Origin: an uncultured Anaerosacchariphilus sp.
Lineage (GTDB): Bacteria; Bacillota; Clostridia; Lachnospirales; Lachnospiraceae
Assembly (NCBI GenBank): GCA_934402125.1
Contig: CAKRTY010000134.1
Location: 1-5,158 of the forward strand
Direction: 5' to 3'
DNA length: 5,158 bases
Both the position numbers and the translations under genes were made by a program. Shown here in pieces: positions 1 to 5,158 of this stretch. Each line of letters starts with the position of its first letter. Position 1 is the stretch's first letter. The notes beneath the pieces are model-generated. The model worked only from the letters and a program-made list of their open reading frames with translations. It did not search any database and was not told the origin of the DNA.

Positions 1-819
1 GTTCAGCGCCATGGCCTCTGCCAGCGCCGGTTTTTTCGGAGAACCGTACTCCAGCTCTCCGTGATGAGCCAGAATACAGTGCTTCAATTCATTCTCCAGC
101 TTCTTCGGGAATCCGGGGATCTGACGGGCCCGCTCCGCCACCATCTCGCTGCCCATGGCAATATGGCCCAGCAGCTGTCCCTCGTCTGTATAATCATTTT
201 CCGGGAAATCCGAAAGCTCATAAACCTTGCCGATATCGTGGCACATAGCCGCTGTATACAGCAGATCCCGGTTCAGATAGGTATAATTCTGCACATAATA
301 TTCGCAAAGCTTTGTCACATTTAATGTGTGCTCCAGAAGGCCGCCCACAAAGCTGTGGTGTACCGTCTTGGCCGCGGAATGGAACTTGAAGCCTTTGATA
401 AATTCCGAATCGTCCACGAACAGGCTCTTTAAAAGCGCCCGCAGATGGGGCTCCTGTACCTGATTGGCGTAGCCCATCAATTCAGGGTACATCTCCTCCA
501 CGTCGCGCTCGCTGACCGGCAGATAATCCGCCGGATTGTATTCGCCCTCATGGGCCTTCCGCACCCGCTTCACATTCAGCTGCAGCGCGCCCTGGAAGCT
601 GGTAGCCTCCGCCATAATATCAATATAATCCAGGGCGTCAAAATCATCGATCCCCTGGGAATTGGGGTCCCAGATCTTGGCGTCCACCACACCTGTCTTA
701 TCCTGTAAAATCAGGTTTTCATAGGATTTTCCATTTTTTGTAACCGCAGACTGACGCTGCTTGCACAGGTAAATGCCGGAAATACGCTCGCCTTCCCGGA
801 TTGTTTCAATATATTTCAT
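1..819 (-). CDS. yhaM: YhaM-like 3'-5' exoribonuclease (OB-fold plus HD domain), C-terminus cut by window edge
   Basis: The 273 visible codons start at ATG 819-817, preceded by a strong GAGGAG ribosome binding site (834-829) 9 nt upstream. The protein begins MKYIETIREGERISGIYLCK. Residues about 10-90 read as an OB-fold nucleic acid-binding domain (LILQDKTGVVDAKIWD at 36-51). Residues about 150-273 are an HD phosphohydrolase domain: H154/H155, GGLLEHTLNV at 159-168, the metal-binding CHDIGK at 193-198 (H194, D195), GHIAMG at 218-223 and HH at 252-253. This order is that of YhaM, a cytoplasmic metal-dependent 3'-5' exonuclease acting on RNA and single-stranded DNA in Bacillus subtilis. Family members are about 310-320 aa, so some 40 residues should lie beyond base 1. 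All expected metal ligands in the visible part are present, so it looks active. It follows the HtrA-like gene by 33 nt with no visible terminator and is probably cotranscribed. A less specific reading is an HD-domain hydrolase, but the OB+HD pairing favours YhaM. Confidence 0.9.
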   Translation of the reverse strand, partial: MKYIETIREGERISGIYLCKQRQSAVTKNGKSYENLILQDKTGVVDAKIWDPNSQGIDDFDALDYIDIMAEATSFQGALQLNVKRVRKAHEGEYNPADYLPVSERDVEEMYPELMGYANQVQEPHLRALLKSLFVDDSEFIKGFKFHSAAKTVHHSFVGGLLEHTLNVTKLCEYYVQNYTYLNRDLLYTAAMCHDIGKVYELSDFPENDYTDEGQLLGHIAMGSEMVAERARQIPGFPKKLENELKHCILAHHGELEYGSPKKPALAEAMALN

Positions 820-852
820 CTCTATATTCTCCTCATTCTGATATCCGAACCA

Positions 853-2124
853 CTATTTTAGCACATCCAGCTTCACACTGCACGTAATTTCTTTATATTC
901 TTCTTTTCCCTTGCGCATCACTTTGATCTGAATTACCTGATCCTTGGAAAATTTCAGGAGCATTTCCTGCATCTCCGTCACGCTGTTTACTGCCTTTCCA
1001 TTGATCTCCGTAATCACGTCGCCTGCCTGCAGGCCGCCGTTCAGGGCCGGAGAATCCGCTTCCACATCCGACACATAGACGCCCATGGGAATCCCCTGGT
1101 TCTCCGCTATCTCTGCTGTCACCCGGATTCCGCGGATACCCATATAAACCAGATCCTGACTGTTGGACAGGTGCTCGATGACCGCCTTCATATCAGAAAT
1201 AGCGTAGGCCGTCAATGCCCGCTCGTTGGAGGCGTGAAGATAGGTATTTTCTATCAGTCCCACCACCTGTCCGTCCAGATTTACCAGCACACCGGTGCCC
1301 TCTTCCGAACGCTCCATATCCGTAATCAGCAGCCGGTACTCGCCGTCAACCACGCTGGTCTTATGACCGGAGGCTACCAGATTACCAAACTTCAGGGAAC
1401 CGGAAAAGCCCGCGGGGCTGCCTACGGCAATCACACTGTCCCCGGCCTTCAGAGATTTGGAACTTCCCAGATCCGCAATCTTCACCGCCTCCACCGTACC
1501 TTCCTCCAGCGAGGCAAGACTAACGCTTAAAACCGCCATATTCGTTATCTTATCGTAATTTTTCAGGACCGCTTCCTGACTCTTTCCATCCGTAAATGCC
1601 ACCTGCAGATAGCTGGCGTCCTTTACCGGCTCATAGGGCGTAAGCACCAGAAGCTCCACGCCGTTATTACCCACCAGGACTCCGCAGATCTCCCGCTGGC
1701 TCTCGTAGGTCTCGTTAAACCAGTCCGTGTCACTGCTGGCCGCCGTCACCGTCACCAGGCTTTTTCCGGCCTCCGCAGCCACTGCCCGCAGCTTGCCATA
1801 CAGCTTCTGATAATCCGTAAGTTCCAGTTCTTGCGCCTCTGTAATAATCACCGGCTGCTCCTGGGACGGCGTCTGTACCGGTTCGTCCGCTTCCTCATTG
1901 TCCCTGGGAATGGTAATCTCCGTCTTTTCTTCTTTTCCGAACTTCTGCTCCATCCAGGGCTCCAGCTTTACAAATACAAAGCAGGCCATTGCGCCGCAGA
2001 GGGCCGACACCAGCAGCCACCAGCACAGACGGCGGAACTTTCTGTTCTGATAGAAGGGCTGTTTCTTAATCTTTTCTTTGATAAAGGAAAATTCCTCATT
2101 GTTTGATCTTCTGTCTTCAGCCAT
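853..2124 (-). CDS. Membrane-anchored HtrA/DegP-like PDZ protein with apparently degenerate catalytic triad
   Basis: This 423-aa protein starts at ATG 2124-2122 with GGGAGG (2136-2131) 6 nt upstream. Residues 1-33 are charged and basic near the membrane (RKFRR at 28-32). Residues about 34-52 form one hydrophobic segment with no signal peptidase site, so the rest should lie outside the cell. An acidic, Pro/Gln-rich linker (about 64-95) follows, then a trypsin-like S1C domain (about 110-320) and a PDZ domain (about 328-418; GVYVSDVEADSPA at 348-360, AGDVITEINGKAV at 367-379). HtrA landmarks are recognisable, but the active site is not: TPYEPV (162-167) stands where TNxHVV is expected, so E165 replaces His; TNMAVL (194-199) replaces TDLAVL, so N195 replaces Asp; and TDMERSEEGTGVLVN (268-282) replaces the GNSGGP loop, with G276 or T277 at the Ser position. 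It is therefore probably a scaffold, chaperone or sensor rather than a protease. The frame is intact and the PDZ core conserved, so this is a maintained gene and not a decayed one. It lies upstream of yhaM in the same unit and diverges from mutS2. Confidence 0.85.
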   Translation of the reverse strand: MAEDRRSNNEEFSFIKEKIKKQPFYQNRKFRRLCWWLLVSALCGAMACFVFVKLEPWMEQKFGKEEKTEITIPRDNEEADEPVQTPSQEQPVIITEAQELELTDYQKLYGKLRAVAAEAGKSLVTVTAASSDTDWFNETYESQREICGVLVGNNGVELLVLTPYEPVKDASYLQVAFTDGKSQEAVLKNYDKITNMAVLSVSLASLEEGTVEAVKIADLGSSKSLKAGDSVIAVGSPAGFSGSLKFGNLVASGHKTSVVDGEYRLLITDMERSEEGTGVLVNLDGQVVGLIENTYLHASNERALTAYAISDMKAVIEHLSNSQDLVYMGIRGIRVTAEIAENQGIPMGVYVSDVEADSPALNGGLQAGDVITEINGKAVNSVTEMQEMLLKFSKDQVIQIKVMRKGKEEYKEITCSVKLDVLK

Positions 2125-2170
2125 AGAAATCCTCCCTGACGCTCTGGGGAATCATATCCCGATATGTTTT

Positions 2171-2199
2171 ATTTTAATACAATTTACTATGGCTGTACA
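2171..2199 (-). promoter_or_regulatory. Predicted sigma-A promoter for the HtrA-like gene/yhaM unit
   Basis: Read on the minus strand, TGTACA (2199-2194, 4/6 match to TTGACA) is followed after exactly 17 bp by TAAAAT (2176-2171, 5/6 match to TATAAT). Transcription would begin near 2164, giving a leader of about 40 nt that contains the GGGAGG ribosome binding site. The region is AT-rich and intergenic. It is a prediction from consensus only; the spacing and position make it plausible. Confidence 0.55.
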
Positions 2200-2212
2200 C
2201 AAATAAAACCCC

Positions 2213-2241
2213 TTTTCTTTCCCGCAAAATTGCGGTATACT
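2213..2241 (+). promoter_or_regulatory. Predicted promoter for mutS2 and the downstream response regulator
   Basis: The -10 box TATACT (2236-2241, 5/6 match to TATAAT) is good. At 17 bp spacing the -35 position holds TTTTCT (2213-2218), only 3/6 to TTGACA, so an activator or a weak basal level is possible. Transcription would start around 2248, an A, just 3 nt before the mutS2 ATG at 2251. No better -10/-35 pair was found further upstream on this strand, although weak AT-rich alternatives such as TACTAT at 2185-2190 exist. Confidence 0.5.
2222..2235. repeat. Perfect 6+6 bp inverted repeat abutting the mutS2 -10 box (possible operator)
   Basis: CCGCAA (2222-2227), a 2-nt AA centre and TTGCGG (2230-2235) form a perfect inverted repeat. 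It occupies the spacer of the predicted mutS2 promoter and ends directly against TATACT. The 2-nt centre is too tight for a good RNA hairpin, and no T-run follows, so it is not a terminator; a dimeric regulator site on DNA is the more natural reading. No known regulator consensus was recognised, and a short palindrome can arise by chance. Confidence 0.4.
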
Positions 2242-2250
2242 TTGGGTATT

Positions 2251-4635
2251 ATGAATAGAAAAGCTTATCACACACTAGAATTTTATAAAATCATTGAGCG
2301 TCTGGCTGCCGAGGCGGGAAGCGCAGGCGGACGCAAGCGCTGTATGGAGCTTACGCCCATGCAGGATCTGGCGGCGATTACGGCTGCCCAGCAGGAGACA
2401 GAGGACGCCCTGACGAGACTTTACCGCAGAGGCGGCGTGGGCTTCTCCGGTACGAAGGACGTGCGCGCTTCCCTGAAGCGCCTGGAAATCGGAAGCACCT
2501 TAAATATTCCGGAGCTTCTGGATGTCTGCTCCCTTCTGGAGACTGCGGCCCGGGCCAAACAGTACGCCCGGCAGAACGACGGACGGGAGGAGGAGCCGGA
2601 TTCCCTGGATCCGCTCTTTTCCGCTCTGGAGCCCTGTACCCAGCTATCCTCTGAAATCCGCCGCTGTATCCTCTCTGAGGACGAGGTAAGCGACGACGCC
2701 AGTCCCGCCCTCCATCATGTGCGCCGCTCCATTCTGGCCGCCAACGACCGGATTCATTCTACCCTTTCCGGCATGGTAAACGGTTCCGCGAGAACCTACC
2801 TGCAGGACGCGGTGATTACCCAGCGAAACGGCCGCTACTGTATCCCAGTTAAGGCCGAATACCGCAGCCAAGTGCCCGGCATGATTCATGACCAGTCCTC
2901 CACCGGTTCTACCCTGTTCGTGGAGCCCATGGCCGTTGTAAAACTGAATAACGATTTAAAGGAATTATATCTGAAGGAGCAGGAAGAAATTGAGCACGTA
3001 CTGGAGGCCCTGAGCAATCAGACCGCCCTCTGTACCGAAGAGCTGGCGGAGGATTATGAACTTCTGACTACACTGGATTTTATCTTCGCCAGAGCAAAAC
3101 TTGCAAAGGATATGAAGGCCACCCGGCCGGAATTCAATGAAAACCGGCAGATCTATATCAAGGAAGCGCGCCACCCTCTGCTGGATCCCAAAAAGGTAGT
3201 ACCCGTCACGATCCGCCTGGGACAGGATTACGATCTGCTGATTGTCACCGGCCCCAATACCGGCGGTAAGACGGTTTCCCTGAAAACCACCGGACTTCTG
3301 ACCCTGATGGGACAGGCCGGTCTGCATATTCCCGCCGCCCAGAATTCTAAGCTTGCGGTCTTTGACGATGTGTACGCAGATATTGGCGACGAGCAGAGCA
3401 TCGAGCAGTCCCTCAGTACCTTCTCTTCCCATATGACCAATATCATCCGGATTCTGAAGGAGGCTTCCCTGAATTCCCTGGTACTCTTTGACGAGCTCTG
3501 CGCAGGAACCGACCCCACCGAGGGCGCAGCCCTGGCCATCGCGATTCTTTCCCATTTACACAAAATGGGCATCCGCACCATGGCCACCACCCATTACAGC
3601 GAGCTGAAGGTCTTTGCCCTTTCCACAGAAGGGGTAGAAAACGCCTGCTGCGAGTTCGATGTGGAAACCTTAAGTCCCACCTACCGGCTGCTCATCGGTA
3701 TTCCCGGTAAGAGTAACGCCTTTGCTATCTCAAGAAAGCTGGGACTGCCCGACTTCCTGATTGAGGACGCCAGGGGACACTTAAGCGAACAGAATGAAAG
3801 CTTTGAGGATCTGCTGTCCGATCTGGAGAGCAGCCGCCGGACCATTGAGATGGAGCAGGCAGAGATCCAGGAGCATAAAGAAGAGATCCGCTCTCTCCGG
3901 GAAGCCCTGGAGAAGAAGCAGGAGAAGCTGGAAGCCCAGCGCGACCGCATTTTACAGGAAGCCAATGAGCAGGCCCGTAAAGTCCTACAGGAGGCAAAGG
4001 ACTACGCCGACGAGACCATGAAGAATTTCCATAAGTTTGGCAAGGCTAACATATCTGCCAGCGAAATGGAGGCAGAGCGCGCCAAGCTCCGGGAGCGTAT
4101 GAAAAAAACCGAAAAGGCCCTGACCAGAGAGGTGGAGAAAAAACCGAAAAAGGCTCTGAAGGCCTCCGACCTGCATCTGGGCGATACGGTCAAGGTGCTC
4201 AGTCTGAACCTGCAGGGTACCGTCAGTTCCCTGCCCGACGCCCGGGGAAATCTCTATGTCCAGATGGGAATCTTACGTTCCCAGGTGAAGCTTACGGATC
4301 TGGAGCTGGTGGAGGAGGCTGTCATCACCGCCAAGCAGTTCCAGCGCACCAGCGCAGGCAAGATCAAAATGAGCAAATCCGCCAGCGTGAGCACCGAAAT
4401 CAACCTCATCGGTATGACCGTAGACGAGGCCCTGGCGCACCTAGATAAATACCTGGACGACGCTTACCTGGCCCATCTGCCCTCTGTCCGTATCGTACAC
4501 GGCAAGGGAACCGGCGCTCTCCGAAAGGCCGTACAAGGTCTCCTGAAGCGCAATAAATACGTAAAATCCTACCGCATGGGTGAATTTGGCGAGGGAGACG
4601 CAGGCGTTACAATCGCAACCTTTAAACAGGAGTAA
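2251..4635 (+). CDS. mutS2: Endonuclease MutS2 (MutS-family ATPase with C-terminal Smr domain)
   Basis: The 794-aa product has near-normal length for MutS2 (about 780-795). ATG 2251 is chosen because the protein then opens MNRKAYHTLEFYKIIERLA, the usual MutS2 N-terminus; the longer frame from 2164 would add 29 unrelated residues across the promoter. Residues 1 to about 320 are the MutS core and lever helices. The ATPase follows: Walker A GPNTGGKT (334-341), the ABC-type signature region QSLSTFSSHM (about 386-395), Walker B LVLFDE with D414-E415, and the switch THYSELK (447-453). A long charged coiled coil spans about 521-597, a KOW-like beta segment about 641-690, and the Smr domain about 714-791 with HGKGTGALR (750-758). 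The mismatch-recognition domain of MutS1 is absent, as expected. MutS2 suppresses recombination in some bacteria; in B. subtilis it binds and splits collided ribosomes. Which role applies here cannot be told. The first Smr motif reads EINLIG (716-721) rather than LDLRG. No Shine-Dalgarno precedes the start. Confidence 0.96.
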   Translation: MNRKAYHTLEFYKIIERLAAEAGSAGGRKRCMELTPMQDLAAITAAQQETEDALTRLYRRGGVGFSGTKDVRASLKRLEIGSTLNIPELLDVCSLLETAARAKQYARQNDGREEEPDSLDPLFSALEPCTQLSSEIRRCILSEDEVSDDASPALHHVRRSILAANDRIHSTLSGMVNGSARTYLQDAVITQRNGRYCIPVKAEYRSQVPGMIHDQSSTGSTLFVEPMAVVKLNNDLKELYLKEQEEIEHVLEALSNQTALCTEELAEDYELLTTLDFIFARAKLAKDMKATRPEFNENRQIYIKEARHPLLDPKKVVPVTIRLGQDYDLLIVTGPNTGGKTVSLKTTGLLTLMGQAGLHIPAAQNSKLAVFDDVYADIGDEQSIEQSLSTFSSHMTNIIRILKEASLNSLVLFDELCAGTDPTEGAALAIAILSHLHKMGIRTMATTHYSELKVFALSTEGVENACCEFDVETLSPTYRLLIGIPGKSNAFAISRKLGLPDFLIEDARGHLSEQNESFEDLLSDLESSRRTIEMEQAEIQEHKEEIRSLREALEKKQEKLEAQRDRILQEANEQARKVLQEAKDYADETMKNFHKFGKANISASEMEAERAKLRERMKKTEKALTREVEKKPKKALKASDLHLGDTVKVLSLNLQGTVSSLPDARGNLYVQMGILRSQVKLTDLELVEEAVITAKQFQRTSAGKIKMSKSASVSTEINLIGMTVDEALAHLDKYLDDAYLAHLPSVRIVHGKGTGALRKAVQGLLKRNKYVKSYRMGEFGEGDAGVTIATFKQE
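4628..4632 (+). promoter_or_regulatory. Ribosome binding site of the response regulator, inside the mutS2 3' end
   Basis: AGGAG occupies the last two sense codons of mutS2, immediately before its TAA (4633-4635), and stands 7 nt before ATG 4640. It fixes the start of the downstream gene. Because terminating mutS2 ribosomes cover the site, translation of the two genes is likely coupled. Confidence 0.8.
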
Positions 4636-4639
4636 AAAA

Positions 4640-5158
4640 ATGGTAGCTAAACAGAAAATTCTCATCGTCGACGACGATAACAATATTGCAGAGCTGATTT
4701 CTCTGTATCTGACCAAGGAATGCTATGAAACCATGATTGTCAATGACGGCGAAGAGGCCCTGAAGGTCTTTGATACCTTCAAGCCCCAGCTGATCCTGCT
4801 GGATCTGATGCTGCCGGGTATCGACGGCTATCAGGTCTGCCGGGAAATCCGGGCCAAATCCAACACCCCCATTATCATGCTGTCCGCCAAGGGCGAGGTC
4901 TTCGACAAGGTCCTGGGACTGGAGCTGGGCGCAGACGACTATATCATCAAGCCCTTTGATTCCAAGGAGCTGGTGGCCCGCGTCAAGGCCGTACTCCGGC
5001 GTTATCAGCCGGCAAAACCGGCAGACACCGCCACGCCCTCTGCCAAGATTGTGGAGTACCCGGATCTGGTCATCAACCAGACCAACTACTCGGTCCTGTA
5101 CCAGGGCAAGCCGGTGGATATGCCGCCTAAGGAGCTGGAGCTTCTGTATTTCCTGGCC
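4640..5158 (+). CDS. OmpR/PhoB-family two-component response regulator, C-terminus cut by window edge
   Basis: 173 codons are open to the window end; starting at ATG 4640 the protein opens MVAKQKILIVDDDNNIAEL, a standard receiver start. The receiver domain (about 5-121) has the acidic pocket D11-D13, phospho-acceptor D55 in LLDLMLPGIDG, S82 in MLSAKG, and K104 in IIKPF, so all catalytic positions are intact. A Pro/Ala/Thr linker (about 123-132) leads into the start of a winged-helix DNA-binding domain: a beta strand region (about 138-156), then PPKELELLYFLA (162-173), the first helix of the OmpR_C fold. Complete members are about 225-240 aa, so roughly 55-65 residues are missing. As a phosphorylated dimer it should bind DNA and control transcription. 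Only 4 nt separate it from the mutS2 stop, so it shares that transcript; a sensor histidine kinase may follow beyond the window, but this cannot be seen. Specific targets cannot be inferred. Confidence 0.95.
   Translation, partial: MVAKQKILIVDDDNNIAELISLYLTKECYETMIVNDGEEALKVFDTFKPQLILLDLMLPGIDGYQVCREIRAKSNTPIIMLSAKGEVFDKVLGLELGADDYIIKPFDSKELVARVKAVLRRYQPAKPADTATPSAKIVEYPDLVINQTNYSVLYQGKPVDMPPKELELLYFLA

Noticed and set aside
61..708. Two plus-strand open frames of 87 codons each opposite yhaM
   Set aside because: The minus-strand frame encodes a clear OB+HD protein with conserved metal ligands; the plus-strand frames have no signals of their own.
820..852. Possible terminator or promoter between the HtrA-like gene and yhaM
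   Set aside because: The 33-nt gap has no hairpin with a T-run and no -10/-35 pair; it contains only the yhaM ribosome binding site.
1171..1530. Plus-strand open frame of 119 codons inside the HtrA-like gene
   Set aside because: It is antisense to the conserved protease-like fold, has no recognisable domain or ribosome binding site, and is explained by the minus-strand gene.
2164..2250. In-frame upstream extension of MutS2 by 29 residues from an ATG at 2164
   Set aside because: The added residues (MFYFNTIYYGC...) do not resemble MutS2, cross both predicted promoters, and lack a ribosome binding site; the family N-terminus begins at the ATG at 2251.
2965..3590. Long open frames on the minus strand inside mutS2 (196 and 120 codons)
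   Set aside because: They overlap the conserved ATPase domain in antisense, have low-complexity or unfamiliar protein sequence and no ribosome binding site; they are shadows of mutS2 codon use.
3794..4021. Repeat-like Glu/Lys/Gln/Arg-rich stretch and alternative frame of 75 codons in mutS2
   Set aside because: The sequence is the expected charged coiled coil of MutS2 and not a DNA repeat; the alternative frame is Arg/Ser-rich shadow sequence.

Overview
The window looks like chromosome of a Gram-positive anaerobe of the Bacillota, most likely class Clostridia and plausibly Lachnospiraceae. The reasons are the gene set (YhaM-type exoribonuclease, MutS2 with an Smr domain, a single-pass HtrA-like protein, an OmpR-type regulator), strong GGAGG-type ribosome binding sites, roughly balanced GC with AT-rich intergenic DNA, and the family-typical wording of the proteins. 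The organism assignment is inference; no rRNA or other marker is present.

Layout: two divergent transcription units leave one AT-rich intergenic region of about 126 bp (2125-2250). Leftward run a membrane-anchored HtrA/PDZ protein (2124-853) and, 33 nt later, a YhaM-like OB-fold/HD exoribonuclease (819 to beyond base 1). Rightward run mutS2 (2251-4635) and, 4 nt later, a two-component response regulator (4640 to beyond base 5158), whose ribosome binding site lies inside the end of mutS2. Both outer genes are cut by the window edges. Coding density is very high, and I see no RNA genes, mobile elements, CRISPR arrays or convincing terminators.

Themes: YhaM (RNA 3' end decay) and MutS2 (reported as a recombination suppressor in some species and as a splitter of collided ribosomes in Bacillus subtilis) both belong to nucleic acid and translation quality control. 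The HtrA-like protein and the response regulator point to envelope sensing and signalling. A functional link among the four is only suggested by proximity.

Most notable points: (1) the HtrA-like protein keeps the protease fold and PDZ domain, but the positions matching the catalytic His, Asp and Ser all appear substituted, so it is probably a pseudoprotease; (2) the mutS2 start has no Shine-Dalgarno sequence and sits only 9 nt after a good -10 box, so its mRNA may be almost leaderless; (3) a perfect 6+6 bp inverted repeat abuts that -10 box like an operator; (4) the Smr domain of MutS2 has an altered first motif. The window otherwise looks like ordinary core chromosome, and I found no clear sign of a wholly new system.
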